Part shown: positions 32,900-45,346 of the stretch, piece after piece
Numbering within the stretch: the stretch's first letter is position 1
How the letters are laid out: the number at the start of each line of letters is the position of its first letter
Assembly (NCBI GenBank): GCA_024516155.1
Contig: JAJJXM010000013.1
Coordinates: forward strand, 186,001 to 250,000
Length of the DNA stretch: 64,000 bases
Source: Pyronema omphalodes
Taxonomy: Eukaryota > Ascomycota > Pezizomycetes > Pezizales > Pyronemataceae
Direction: 5' to 3'
The notes under the pieces: model-generated
What the model saw: the letters and a program-made list of their open reading frames with translations, nothing else
What the model was told of the DNA's origin: nothing
The model's database searches: none
Program-made: the position numbers and the translations under genes

Positions 32900-34860
32900 T
32901 GACCGTTTATTTTTTTTTTAGCTTCATGACCGTTTTGTAACAACGAACCTATTACGTCTTTATGAGAGCACGTTGAGGCCACGAAAAAATCACCACTTCA
33001 TTATATCCCAGGATTGGATGACGCCTAAGACCATATCCAGGAAACATCTGTGGATTCTTGCACGTTACACTCACAAACACCGACTGATCAAATAGGCTCA
33101 AAATATTTCCAGAAATCGGAAACATATTACAGGACTGTATGGTGCCTGATGGATGATCGTGGTACCATCTGGACATACTGGTAATCATCACAAAAAACCT
33201 TTTCATGGCTGTTACCGTGGGCCGAGTGATCTCACATGTACAGTATTTCGACAAGTCCAATGTTGACCCCCACCCTACCTCCAATTATTCCATGGATACT
33301 TGCCACAAGATAATACCAACGGACGTATTTTGTTGGCACCATCCATCGTAACCACCTTTGTACAACATATACCGGGTTACTTGCCAGCAACTTTTGTACA
33401 ACAAATCAAGTTCACCCTGCGTACAACAAAATACATCTCCAAGAACGCTCCGAAAATTAATCTTCTACACAAGTAGAGAAGCCATCTTATCAATGTACGT
33501 TCAAGGTAAAGCATGGTGTAAAGGCCCTTCGGCGGTATAGTTCCCCCGTCAACCTACGTGATCACATCTAATGACTCGCACTAAGGCAAGCTCTATAGCG
33601 GGGTATATGCAGTTATACTCGTGCCCCGAGGAAGGTTTTCAAATATATTCAGGGGTTCTTTTGTATAATGGTACAATCGCGTAAGTGTATCAGAATGGCC
33701 GGGTGAGTTTTATATGGTCATCAGATGTCACTTGAGGTATCTTCAGGTAATTTTCGTGTCACTACAGATATACTCTTTTGGCATTATACTGTTTAAATAG
33801 AATAAAACCCTCCTGAAGTTGAAAGTATTGTCGGAGCATGGTATCTATTGCGAGAGGAAGCATCTTGCTGATGTGGTCCCGGGGTAGGTCATGCCGAATC
33901 GCTCGACGCACCGCAAGGCACACGTCGTCAAGATCACCCAGACACACAACGACCAGGTATAGACGTTATGGATGCTCTACGTCCCCTGAAATCATTGTGA
34001 TATGTTTCATTTCTTTTCAGGGCCTCTTCGGATCGTTTATAGTGGCTGTTCATCTTGCACACGGCATGCTTAGATAAAATGTCCGAATGCGTTTGACACT
34101 GCGCATCTGTGATGGACATGGACGTGCGAAAAGATCTGTCATATGAGTATAACTACAAGCCTCGATGGACGGAAATAACAGTGAAGTATGAACAAACCGG
34201 CATGACGGGAAAGGAAAATATCCAAGGGATGATCCACTGACCTCCTCAGGCTTCATGTCCAGAAATTGCAGAACTTTGGAGTTGGGGAGTTAGTCGGCGG
34301 TGTTTCTGGAGGAGAAGGCGACCTGTTGATATTGTCATAGAGAGGTATATCTTGATGTTCGATCACGGTCAACCCCCAGGTTTCACACGTCAGTCTCTAT
34401 TGAAGATTAATGATAGTTTGTGATTGAACTGGTGCCTACATGTTACCTGAACATGATCTTGGGACAATACATAATGTCTTTGGATCTAATACCGTCATTG
34501 GTCTTCCTACCGTGACGTTTTTGGATAACGATCAAACGCATTTTGTTACAAAACAGTGATGAAAATGGATACAAAGGGCAATCTGCTGTACAGAATTAAA
34601 AAGAAAGGCCCCCCAGGTGGAGTGAACGGTTCAATAGGTGTCAAATGAAATGATGAAAAGACGGAAAAGCAAAGACACCAAGCTGCGACAGGGAGTTCTG
34701 AGGTACGAAAACTGAGAAGTGGTGTTTCGGATGCCTGCAAGGAGAAAGTCATATTTCAAGAACCAGATCGGAGCTATTCGAGTGCCACAGAAAAGCATGC
34801 ATGACAATATCTGGCGCATCTCCCGGCTTTGACCTAAGATGCCTGGTCATTAGTGCCATC
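32900..34860. other. Intergenic; no gene recognised
   Basis: Nearly 2 kb between convergent copies F and G. No frame over about 110 codons, no repeat ends and no RNA gene seen. Confidence 0.5.
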
Positions 34861-36309
34861 TCAGTCCCATTCGATTCCCAATCTGCCGCAAATTTCAGAA
34901 ACCCTGCCTCGATCTGCTTCTGCACGCCGGCTAGTTCTGATCCTCCAGCCTTCGTCTTCAATCTTCATAGTTCGGAGGTTTATCAAAGGACCACTCTCCT
35001 TGGCAAGTGCTACTTCCTCAAGCAAATGATAAAGTTTCCTCAACAGATCTAAACACCTGTCAGATTCGTAGAGACCGTCCGGGTCGATAGCCTTTGTTGA
35101 GAACAGAATGAATATCCCATCGGAGAGGTAAAAATGCAACGATTCGAGGTTCGGAGGCAACAGTCGAAGGAGACTAAAATCCTCGGGCCAATCTTCCGAT
35201 GACGAAGGAACTAGCGATGTCACATCGATCGACATTTTTCTAAGACTTGGAAAATCAAAGAATGGCCCAATTCCTCCGTTCGTGCTTGAAGTGTCTTCAA
35301 TCTCGCCATAAATATCGATCTCTTCGAGGCTGTTGCGAACGTGACGTAAGGCCTTTTTGAGTTGCAGTGCCTTGCAAGGCTCCCATTGAGTTATTTTGAG
35401 ATCTTTTAACACCGGACTGCACTGGAGAAGTTCGAAGATAGATTGTGAAGTCTCGTCTGGTTCCACACTCTCAATGTATATGAATGTCAAAAACCGCAAG
35501 ACAGGCATGTTTGGGGGGGTTGCTCTAGCGAGGAAATTATGGTCCATAAAGCGCAATTGTTGTATTCCAGGTACGAAATGGAGAAATGAAATCACATTCC
35601 AGTCATTGTTTGGTGAATTTATTTCGTTAACCTCGGAACCATGATTGCCAACATCGTTGACAGGCCACCACATATTTTGCGGGATTTGACCATCTCCTAA
35701 TGATTGCCAATGCAACACTTCCAGAGATTTTATTGGCATGTGTTCCCATATTTGCCTGGCCCATGGTGTCAGAAGCAAGGCATATTTCCCTCCAACGTAG
35801 CCAGAGAACGAAAGTTTTCGTAGATTGATTAGTCGTGACAATAGTATTGCGGAACACATGTTGTCATATACTAGCAATATGTCGGGTTGTATCGATGGAT
35901 CTAAAGAGTAGCGAAAGGCGTTCCCTGTTGATGACTTCAGAGACAGTTCTTTGGAAAACTGTCCGACGATTCTACGATCGTGATTTTGTTCCCGCACGCT
36001 GTACTCGACCGGTATCATCTCATGGTGGTCGACCTCGTGGTAGCTGAGGTCCTTGATATTTGCTGCAAGGCTGGGGTTGCGATCAATCAGCCGCAGAAGC
36101 TGGCGAACATCCATAGTAACTGAACGCTTGACATTATTCCCACGCGGTATCTTAACAGACTCAAAGATGACTGGTTGAACAAGGCTACGGAATCCACGAT
36201 TAACTAGTCGAAGGTTCAACAAGTCACGTTGGCGGGTTGCTTTCTCGGCCCCTCCCAAGTATCGAACGATATGGTCAAGAACCTCGGTTGGACATCTTGA
36301 CAAGGACAT
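34861..36309 (-). CDS. F-box/LRR-like protein, copy G (open frame)
   Basis: 483 residues from ATG at 36309, the same internal position as in copy F (MSLSRCPTEVLDHIVRYLGG). LRR-like strands as in the family (LINLRKLSFSGYVGGKY, MPIKSLEVLHWQ, NSLEEIDIYGEIE, FPSLRKMSIDV, LESLHFYL) and C-terminus CGRLGIEWD. The frame continues upstream to about 36426 through RKSKRKQQQSGATPLP. The cassette start (leader A at 36577, intron 36576-36484, TG at 36483) exists but opens a different frame that stops at 36275, so the basic N-terminus is uncoupled by a frameshift. The internal ATG is the likely start. It forms a close pair with copy F. Confidence 0.82.
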   Translation of the reverse strand: MSLSRCPTEVLDHIVRYLGGAEKATRQRDLLNLRLVNRGFRSLVQPVIFESVKIPRGNNVKRSVTMDVRQLLRLIDRNPSLAANIKDLSYHEVDHHEMIPVEYSVREQNHDRRIVGQFSKELSLKSSTGNAFRYSLDPSIQPDILLVYDNMCSAILLSRLINLRKLSFSGYVGGKYALLLTPWARQIWEHMPIKSLEVLHWQSLGDGQIPQNMWWPVNDVGNHGSEVNEINSPNNDWNVISFLHFVPGIQQLRFMDHNFLARATPPNMPVLRFLTFIYIESVEPDETSQSIFELLQCSPVLKDLKITQWEPCKALQLKKALRHVRNSLEEIDIYGEIEDTSSTNGGIGPFFDFPSLRKMSIDVTSLVPSSSEDWPEDFSLLRLLPPNLESLHFYLSDGIFILFSTKAIDPDGLYESDRCLDLLRKLYHLLEEVALAKESGPLINLRTMKIEDEGWRIRTSRRAEADRGRVSEICGRLGIEWD

Positions 36310-36483
36310 TGCGGAGGTAGAGGTAGGCAAAGGTGTCGCTCCTGATTGTTGCTGCTTCCTCTTCGACTTCCGATATATTGTCCGTCTGGGGTTGTGGTGC
36401 TTTACACTCCGCGAGATTTCTGCCACAGCGCTTCGCTGTACTCAAACATGCCGTGTTAGATATACTCGACGTCGAATACCCCA

Positions 36484-36576
36484 CTTATATTCTGCTGATC
36501 CTTTTGCACACGTATATATCCATATAGAAATATGTTCTCTGCATTCAGACATGTAGAATTGGGTTGCACGACTTAC
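36484..36576 (-). other. A|TG cassette intron upstream of copy G (start out of frame)
   Basis: Donor GTAAGT (minus) at 36576, acceptor ATAAG ending at 36484; leader base A at 36577 joins TG at 36483. The resulting frame (M-G-Y-S-T-S-S) runs about 69 codons and is shifted by one relative to the F-box frame. Confidence 0.55.
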
Positions 36577-36579
36577 TTT

Positions 36580-38018
36580 GTGAAGATTTCTGATACAGGG
36601 TAGCAAAACTTGCGAATATTGTGGAGCGTGAGCTGCTGCGAAGATGGAGGAAACGTGTTTCTGAATCCGTTATGTCGGACACAATGCACGATGCCTCCGC
36701 CAAGACATCGTGATCTTCAAGATACACCACGGTCAGACTCATCACGTACCGCAACAGAGTGTTTTTTTGACACCGAATGTCCTTCACCGCCATGCCTTGT
36801 ATTGAAGTTAAAGTACCTCACCACTGACCTGACACTAACGAATCATGTCTTAGAACGCAACGATGGAGTGCAGAGGCTCGTGCGGCGCCATGGGTCCCAG
36901 CAAATGGTACATTGCAAAAGAAAATTAAAAACAAAAAACTCAACATTACGATACCTTGACCGGGGAATTCTGCATACTTTACCAGTCATGAACGTATTAA
37001 ATTATTATGCCATATAAAAGCAAAAAAAAAAAACAAAAAAAAAAAAAAACAAACAGTCAAACACCCGATATCTTAGCGCGGACATACAGGGTACTTTCCG
37101 ATTTCTTTGATAATTTATCAAGTCCCACGCTGACCTAGACCTAAAAGGCCCCTATAGGACGCAATTGCTATCCGTACCCCGCCCTATATATATAGCCATC
37201 TGATGATGCTCCAGAATCCCCTACACCCATATAATCAGTCTAAAAAAAAAACAATGGAAAGAAGAACAAACCGATAAAGAACGGCGCAATAAGAGAAAGA
37301 ATACTGGCTCAGTATCCTCTTTATCTTATGATTTCACAGTTTAGCACCCACATCTATCTCCACCATAACCTCTACAGGACCATTACTTCCCCTCGCTGTC
37401 TGCCGTCTTTCTGAACGATCCTCGCACCCTTCGCGTCCTCCGACTCTTCCTCGCTGGATACCCTCTTTCCTCTCTCTCTGTTGCTTTCAAACATCACTAG
37501 TATTACTAATCACAGACTGTCGCTGAAAATGGGAAATCGCGAGCTAGAGGTTTGGGGCGGTGATGTCAGATAATGGTGTAGGTAATATCACCCCAATTTT
37601 GTTAAGGAACACCACATTTCGGACATTTCCAAGACTACAAGACGGCTACTCAGCCTAGGTTTTCTATTGTATGTATTGGTTGTAGTATTCAGCTATTAAT
37701 TTGGTTTCTGTTTTTTGCAAGCGAGACATGCTTTAATCAAGCATCAATGATTCCATGCTGCAGAATTGTGATGGTCATTGTCGGGAGGAGCGATTTATTG
37801 CACAGAGAGTTCAACATCATCAAGTAAGCAGAGACAACTGTTTGAGATTGACTGAATGACATGATCAAAAAATGAAACGACAAAAAGAAAAAAAAGAAAA
37901 GAAAGGAGTACTCAGTAAACTACATGGACGAGATGAGCGGTACAGGAAGTGCAATATTATTCCTATCACCCAGATCTGAAATGGCAACATTACAGACCGC
38001 TTCCATCTAGCTTCCATC
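36580..38018. other. Intergenic; leader of copy G and A-rich tract
   Basis: The region just above 36577 aligns with the leader of copy F (CAGCTCACGCTCCA). A tract of A runs with a few C lies at 37021-37055. No gene recognised in the remainder. Confidence 0.45.
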
Positions 38019-39817
38019 TTAATCTGCGTTCCACTCGTGCCACCCTTCTAAGACAGGCTTCAGCTTGTTAAATTTCCATTTAATCCCCATTCTGTGACAG
38101 ATAGCAGCAAGTTGTTCTGTATCTTCGTCCGCATTCGGAAGAGCAGAGGGAATCCAGCCTCCGAATGAGGTACTCATACTAGTCAGATTCTCTAGACCTG
38201 TGGCCTTCGCAAGTGCTACAGTCCCGAGTAACTTATAAAACTGCGATATTGGAATTAGATACCAGCCGGAATACAATGAGTCTTGCTCGGGGACTAATGG
38301 TTTTGTGGACAGGACACCAACTGTATCGAAGATATGTAATGATTCTAGGGTTGGAGGTAACAATTCCAGGAGACTGAAATCCTCCGGGCAGCCATGCGGT
38401 GATGATGGAATTAGTGATGTAACGTCAGTTGAGAGTGTTCTGAGCTTTGGAAAATCCCTGAAGGATCCAATTCCTCCATCGGCGCCGGAATCGCCTTCAA
38501 ACTCCCCGTAAATATGGATCTCTTCGATGGTATTACGGACAAGACGTAGGGCCCGTTTGAATTTCGGTGCCTTGAATGACAGAAAGTGCAGTTTATTACA
38601 TCTGAGCGTTTGCAACATTGGACTACACTTGAGAAGTTCTAGTATGCATTGTGACGTTTCTCCAGGTTGCATAGTTTGAATGTCAATAACCGTCAAAAAC
38701 TGAAGCACGGGCATATTTTTAGGAGTTGCTTTGATAAGGAAAGAATCTTCAACAATGCTAAGTTGTTGTACGTTAGGTGCATAACGAAGAAATGAAACAA
38801 CATTCCACAGATTCTTGGGTTGCTTCGGTATATAATCGTCCAAGTTGTGACTGCCTCCATGGGTTTCGGATAACTCCCACTGCTGGTATTCATATTCGTT
38901 TTCGTTTGGTTGCCAGTGCAGGAGTTCCAGAGATTGAGGTGGCATCCATTTCCAAATCCCCTTTGCCCATTGTGTTAGGAGAAAGGAGTACTTTCCTCCT
39001 ACGAAGCCGTGAAACGTTAATCGACGAAGTTTTGTTAGCTTTGACAATAGGATGGCAGCACAAGCTTTGTCGTAGACGAGCGATATTTCTGTCAGTTTCG
39101 ATGGCTCTAGAGAAAGGTCAAACGTCTTTACTGTCGAAGAGGTTTGCGCCAGTTCCTCGGCAAACTGTGAGAAGATTCGGTGATCATGTTGTAGTTCATT
39201 CGTGTCGTACTTAACAGGTTTGATCATGACGCGGAAGGGATCATAATAGCTTAGCTCCTTAATGCATGCAGCGAGGCTGGGATTGCGATCGATCAGGCGT
39301 AATAGCTGGCGAACATCGTTTGTAACGGAAGGATTTTCAATTTGCTTTCGTGGTATCCAGACTGACTCGTAAATGATTGGTTGGAGAAGGAAACTGAACC
39401 TGCGATTGGCTAGTCGAAGATTGAATAGGTCAGGTCGGCGTGTTGCTCTTTCAGCTCCTTGCAAGAAACCGATTATTTTATCAAGAATCTCCGTTGGGCA
39501 TGTTGTCAAGGATGTGGTGCCAGTGAATGTCGTCATGAATGATACTTCGAATTGTTGATTCATTCTCTTCGCCCTGCACGTTTCGAGTCTTCCTTGGCAG
39601 GAAGCCGGTATTTCGTCTATACCCTTGGCAGGGGGTTGTGTTGTTCTAGGCTTCGTGACTGGATGTCCACCTTGTTTTTTCGGGCCGGCTTTGGTGACAG
39701 TAGCATTCGGAGCAGTGTCCGCACTCGCAATCTTTGTCAGGGTCCCTTTCTTCTTCTCGCTCTTTCTCTCACGTTGTTCTGCCGCTGATGCAGTGCGTCT
39801 TCTGCCTTTGTTACCCA
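38019..39817 (-). CDS. F-box/LRR-like protein, copy H (open frame, altered start)
   Basis: The frame is open for 599 codons. It begins in exon 2 with x-G-N-K-G-R-R-R-T-A-S, the basic cassette peptide. The F-box (CPTEILDKIIGFLQG, LRLANRRFSFLLQP) begins near residue 106. LRR-like strands include LTKLRRLTFHGFVGGKY, PQSLELLHWQP, NTIEEIHIYGEFE and FPKLRTLSTDV; the end is CHRMGIKWKFN plus a short extension. The leader base before the donor is T, so splicing gives TTG, not ATG. Use of TTG, or of ATG at 39563 or 39536 (still upstream of the F-box), would both keep the domain. It is the longest intact coding region of the family here. Confidence 0.8.
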
Positions 39818-39958
39818 CTAAAATGTAAATTGGTTCGTTAGATTTCCTGTACGTTCACTGTCCCTTGGGTGTCGTGTGGGGTGGTTTGCACGGTCATCCG
39901 TAAGACAGCCATGGGGAAAGGTTGTTTTGGGAATGTCTGATTGAGGTCGAGCACTTAC
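39818..39958 (-). other. Cassette intron of copy H (T|TG)
   Basis: Minus-strand donor GTAAGT at 39958, acceptor TTTTAG ending at 39818, 141 nt. The position is identical to the A|TG introns, but the first base of the split codon is T. Confidence 0.65.
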
Positions 39959-40100
39959 AGTCTGAAGTTTTCTGTAGACGTTTCGCACCGCCTGTCGGCG
40001 AAGTGGAGTGAAGGCTGAGCTGAAGGTGGAGCAGAAGTCTGTCCGACTAATAAGTTGCAAGCAGCCGAGTATGTCTTAGCGTCGTTTCAAGCTCAACCAC
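39959..40100 (-). promoter_or_regulatory. Cassette promoter and leader of copy H
   Basis: On the minus strand, GGTTGAGCTTGAAACGACGC with TAAGACATACTC (about 40097-40066) matches the core before copy E. A TATA box is not obvious. Confidence 0.6.
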
Positions 40101-40780
40101 TAAGTTCTCAAATTTTGTTGTTCATTCCTACATGGAACATAATTGCTCATTGCTCATTGACCTTGAAACTTGAATATCATATATTATTACATATTCACTC
40201 AGCAAGGTACTGGGGTTGCCAGACAGTCAATGTTTCGAGCCGAATGCATCCCGTTGCCACAATACAATATCAAGGTTTATTAAAGATACAAAGGGCATGT
40301 GAATGTCTGTGCAACATTCACAAACATTGATGTCTCATGACGCTGAGAAATCTAGCCTCGGTATTTTATGTCTGTGGTTCAATATGGTATGTTGCATTAT
40401 TTTCGCTCAGAAGACACTGCTAGACGACGATCATGAACGTGCTCGCGGTTCCCCACATATTCCACACAAAGCCATTTCATATAATATTCTTGACTCAGTT
40501 CGATTTATTTGCCGTCAAACGGCCGGCATCAACCCGGTGCGCGTACTTTAGCCGCGGCTTAATCAACTCTTTTTCTTTGGAAAAGACCGAGACCGAGTGA
40601 TGGGTTGTTGGATCCAGCGACGCCTGTATCACTCGGCCTTATCAATGTTGCAGTCAACATCACTCGCGCCAGTCGAAAGCAGTTTAGTAATCGCGCAAAT
40701 GCATTGACAATGTCACACGCTGTTCACATGGTGTGAACGAAATTTTCTCTTATGGATGGCAGCAGTATTACCGGCCATGC
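40101..40780. other. Intergenic; no gene recognised
   Basis: No conserved frame or element end seen. Confidence 0.4.
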
Positions 40781-40861
40781 GTTGTAAGCAAGGACAATAT
40801 TCAAGGGCCAGGTTCAAACACCAGCTGTGTCCGATTCACGACTGAACAGAAACGCGGGATA
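40781..40861 (+). promoter_or_regulatory. Left half of a promoter cassette relic split by the LINE
   Basis: Joining 40781-40861 to 47446-47500 across the LINE gives AAGGGCCAGGTTCAAACACC, TGAACAGAAACG, then CGGGTGGTACAAATAGCCCA and GTCAAGACAT with CATAAAT. Block order and spacing match the copy E promoter (AAGGGTCGATTTCAA, TGAACACA, CGGGTGG, GACATACTC, TATAA). No coding exon follows before the next leader at 47734. Confidence 0.5.
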
Positions 40862-41404
40862 TTTATTTATTTATTTATTTATTTGTCATACACGCTTGCA
40901 ACCGTAAGGTTATGGCGGGTACTACTTTAAGTAATGCTGACCATCGGGAGTGACTCCAATGGCCACTGGGTACGCCCCAGAGCGGTCTATCTAAGTTTCT
41001 GGCAGTAGTCGCCTCTGTCTTTCTGTCTGTGTCTGTCCTTCTCGTCGTTGTGTCCGTGAGCCCTGTTTGCTCCAGTATCTTTCCTCCATCCTTCCCCAGT
41101 TTCTACCCGCCTGAAACTCTGATAATAATAAGAAAAGTAAAGGAAAACAAAGGAAATGAGAAAATACAGAAACACACACCATCCCCGGCTCCTTGACTTT
41201 CCCATCTCTCCTCTCCCTTTTCGTCATTCGTGATACAAAGGAAAACATAGTGTAAAAGAAAGTTAGAAAATGTAGCAAATCCTCCCTTCTTCGAATCCAT
41301 CTTTGTCCTGTCTTATCGACAGTTTGCTTCTGGTTTAAATACATTCTGGTGTTTTTTCTTCTCGTTTTTTTTTTTTTTTTACAGGTGTTCTTCATCAGGG
41401 TCAG

Positions 41405-44400
41405 TTAACGTACCCCATCTGCCATTGTGAATCTGTGTTCTGGTGAGTGCCTCTCCGCTACAGGGGTACTTACTGTGTGTGCCCATTCCGCAGTTGCGAG
41501 CTTCGTGTCAGAGATAATAGTGGTCAGGGCTTGAATTCCGTGTGGCGTGTGGAGGATCATCTTGAGTTGTAGTTGTCGGTGCCGTGGTAGTTTAAGTTGG
41601 TGGCGGAGGTTAATACGGTGGGAGGTAAATTTGGGGCAGGCCAGGATCAGGTGGCGTGGGGTTTGAGGTGGGTGGAGGGGGCATGTGCATGAGCGGGAGG
41701 GGTATTGTTCGGAGGGGGGTGTGCCAGGCTGTTGAGAAAGTAACCATGTCCTGTTCGGAGGCCCAGTATCGCCGTGGATATCTTTCGGGGCACTGATGTG
41801 TACGCTTCATCAAGCTTCCGCTTGAATGGTGCATCGTATGTCTTTGGGCGGGTGGATGAGGTGTACCAGGTGACCCAATCATGGATGTGAGCTGCATGGA
41901 TGCGGCGTCGCAGCCATGACAGGGAGATTGTCGAGTTCGGTAGGGGGTTTCTTCTTTCAGTTGCCAATTTTGCCAGGCGATCTGCTTCATCGTTTCCTGC
42001 AATGTCGGTATGGCCTGGTACCCAGTGAAGGTGCACTGTGGAGTTGGTTCGTGTGAGGAGGGTTTGACAGGTGTGGTGGATGATGCCGGCAGTTTCCCGT
42101 CCTGGGCCTGGCGAGAGGTGAGAGGAGCGGATGATGGCTGCCTGGTTGTCGGTGAAGATGTGTATCTGGCGGTTGTGGAGGTGGAGGCGTCGAAGGTGTG
42201 TGTGGCGCAGGAGAGTAGGCTTTCTGAGATGGCTTGTAGTTCCGCGTCAAAGACTTCGTTGTGTCGGACATGGGGATAAGGGCCTGTATTTGTTTGTCGA
42301 GGCCGTAGGGAATGAAAAGCTCCGGTTCTGTTCATTGAGTTGGGAGCCATCCGTGTATACCACGATTGCGTTGGTGTTGTTCTGAGGGTGTGGGAGTGCA
42401 AGGTGTAGTTGCATAGCTGCTCGTCTTCCTTCTCGTCGTGGGATGGTTGTTGTCAGAGGGGTGGTTTCCATATTGAGGGGTCTGGTTGTGTGCCGTGTTC
42501 TCAACTGTGCTAGTGGGGGATAGCCATGGTCTCATCAGAGTGAGGATGCTTGTGAGACGGGACGGGGGGCGCGTGTGACCATGCCAGTCACAGTCATACT
42601 CGTTGGAGGACATGATGGCGTGTTCAAAGTGGCCTGGGGTGGGTAGGAAGAGGGGCAGCGGGAAATGACGGGGTGGGTAGGGGGCAGGGAGAGGAGTCTG
42701 AGGGCATATTTTCGTTTCTTGTTGTTGAGTCTGATCTTAACGGGTGGGAGGGCTGCTTCGTTGTGCAGGGCCATAATTGGGGTTGATGTGAAGGCGTTGA
42801 GGATTTTGCGTAGGGCGGTGTTTTGTTGTCGTTGTAGCTTGGATTCCAGCGTTTTCTGATTTGACCACCATATCTCTGAACCGAAGTCGGATCTGGATGG
42901 ACACATGCACGGTAAAGTGTTCTTGTAGCGGAGGGGGACAGACCAGTTTCATATCGCACAAGGCTTCTTAGGGCGTTAAAGGACCTGGATGCGGCTGTCA
43001 GTCTAGTATTTACATGGTGAACAAAGGAAAGTTTTCTATCAAAGTGGATACCAATCCACCGGACCACATCTTTCTTTCCGCCTTTTGTGCCTGGTTGGAC
43101 TATCGTGCCGTTGGGAAGTCTGACACATGTTTGAGGGGTGGTGTTGTCTTTTTGCGATCTGTGGAAGTGGAGAGTTCTGACTTGGAGTCGTCGAATGCCA
43201 CTGCGTTGTTGTGGCCCATTCAAAGCTGTTTCTGCGGCCTTCTCAAGGGCCCTTGAGTTAGATTCTCTGGATGTACCCTGTGTGACTAGAGCGACGTCGT
43301 CGATGTAGCTGGGTGTCCAGATGCTGGGGTGGATTGATGATAGATTCGAAGAGCGGTCGCAGGTATAGGAGGAACAGGATTGGTGAGGCGGGTGATCCCT
43401 GGGGGATACCGGTTCGGGTGCTCGTTGTTCGTCGGTGTGTCCGTCGAAGGACAGGGCTGTGGTTCTGTCCTGCAGGAAGGATGCGCACCAAGATACTGTA
43501 GGCAGTGGGCATCCCAGAGATGTCATTGTAGCGAGGAGGCGTGTGGCGGATACATTGTCGAATGCACCTCTGACATCGAGGAATAGGGCGGAGGTTATGA
43601 GTTTGTTTTTGTGGCCAACCTCAACATCGTGTGTCAGGGCCATTGCTGCATCAATGGCTGATCGCTTGGGTCGTCCTCCAATTTGATCTCGGTGGAGGAT
43701 GTGGTGTGTTTCTGCTAGTTGTCCTAGACGTGTCGCCATTAGCTTTTCTAAAATCTTTCCCATGCAGTTTAGCAGCGCGATCGGGCGATAGGCCTTCACA
43801 GAGCTGTAGTCAGGTTTGTTTGGCTTTGGTATCACCACTGTAGTAGCCTGTCTCCAGCAGCGTGGTTGATATCCAACTCTGCCAGGGTTGCGTATAGACG
43901 GTGAAATCTTCCGGGATGGTTGTAGGCTTGTCGAAGGCACAAGAATGGAATGCCATCTGGGCCAGGGGCCTTCTTCGGTGCTGAGGTGAAGATGGCCGAT
44001 TTGACTTCGGCTTCCGAGAACGTGTTCCATTCGATTGGGGGTCGTTGTTCTGGTGGGGTTGAGGGGGGCGTCTGGTGGGGGGGGAAAGAGGCCTGAAAGG
44101 CTTGAACTTTGCCGGCAAAGTCTGTTCGGAGGGCGTTGGGTTGTGTAGTTGTGTCTGTGATTGGCGGGGTGAGCTGGGCGCGGCGAGGGTTAGTGTAGCG
44201 GAAGGCAGCCCATATGTCAGCTCCTTTTGCTTGAGACAGGTACTCCTTCCATAGGCTGTCTTTTGCATGTCGGACTGCCCGGAAGTGGTGGTTACGTTTG
44301 CTTTTGAACTGGGCGTGGTCATCTGGGTGCCTTGTGCGCTTCCAGACCCTTTGAGCCTGGTTCATTTCTTTCCTGGTGGTTGCTAGATCGTCGTCCACCA

Positions 44401-45346
44401 GCGTTTGGATCTGGGGGAATGTTCGATGGCTGGAGTAGATTGCTCGGCTGCTGTGGCTATTGTTTGTTGAAGGGAGGCGGCCCATTCATCCAGGTTATGG
44501 TAGTAGGATTACTTTGCAAGTGTGACCACCGGGGTCGGAGGGAAGATGCGAGTCGCATGAGGATGGCAGCAAATTCATCCCAGTTGGTCTTTTTCCAGTT
44601 CAGTCGTGGTTTGGGGTTGGAAAGCTCAACATCTGGGTGTTGCGACTGTATTTGGAACCGGATGACCTCATGATCTGAACCTGTTGCCGCTTCCTCATCG
44701 ACTGCCCAGTTCCGTACTTCGTTCGCCATTGAGGGTGTAGAGAGTGTCAGGTCCAGGACGGAGGATCCGTGGCCATTGCGGTAGTGGTATGTTGGTGTGT
44801 CTGGTGTGTTAGCTAGGTGCCAGCCTGCTTCTTCAATCAGGTAAACCAGCTCGTCCGCGCGTGTCATCCTTGTGAGATGGAGTTCCACAGTGCATGATGG
44901 GCATTCATGTCACCTGTCAGGACGCAGCGGTGGGGCAGGGTGAGTGGGGTAAATGAGCGTGGGAGTGTGTATTGTTTGGAATCTTGTTCCCATTCGTTGT
45001 AAATGTTAAGTAGGTAAAAAGTGGGAATGAGGGGGTGTGTACTTCAAGGATCTGGAGATCCGGGTCCGCACAGATGTCAGGGCGTGGAGTAACATGTAGT
45101 GAGGGTTTAGTTTCGAAATGTACGCCATCGTTCTGACAACTGTGCGGTTGTTTGCTGGGGGTATAAGGAGAAGGAAATCTGGGTGTGTTGTGGCATATGT
45201 GGGGTTTTGATATCAGCTTCCTGTATCAGAATGATGTCTGCGGTCTTGCCAGCAGAGTTCAAAAGGGAGTTAAGGGCTATGGTGCTTCTATTAATGTTGT
45301 GGGATATTATTCGTAGGGTTGCCGCGGAAGAGTTGTGATTACTCAT
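41405..45346 (-). pseudogene. LINE ORF2: endonuclease, reverse transcriptase, RNase H
   Basis: Starts at ATG 45346, overlapping the ORF1 stop by eight bases (ATGAGTAA), a coupled stop-start arrangement. AP endonuclease: ISHNINRS and ADIILIQEAD, then LTGDMNAHHALWNS, ending GSDHEVIRF. Reverse transcriptase: KAPGPDGIPFLCL, YRPIALLNCMGKILEKL, FLDVRGAFDNV, GIPQGSPASPILF and the catalytic YIDDVALV. RNase H: VVYTDGSQ, FDAELQAI, HLHWVPGHTDIAGNDEADRL. The C-terminus has a TPRHLILACP zinc-type motif and ends ATAEWAHTVS. At least four frameshifts separate these blocks, so no full product is possible as read. Confidence 0.9.
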
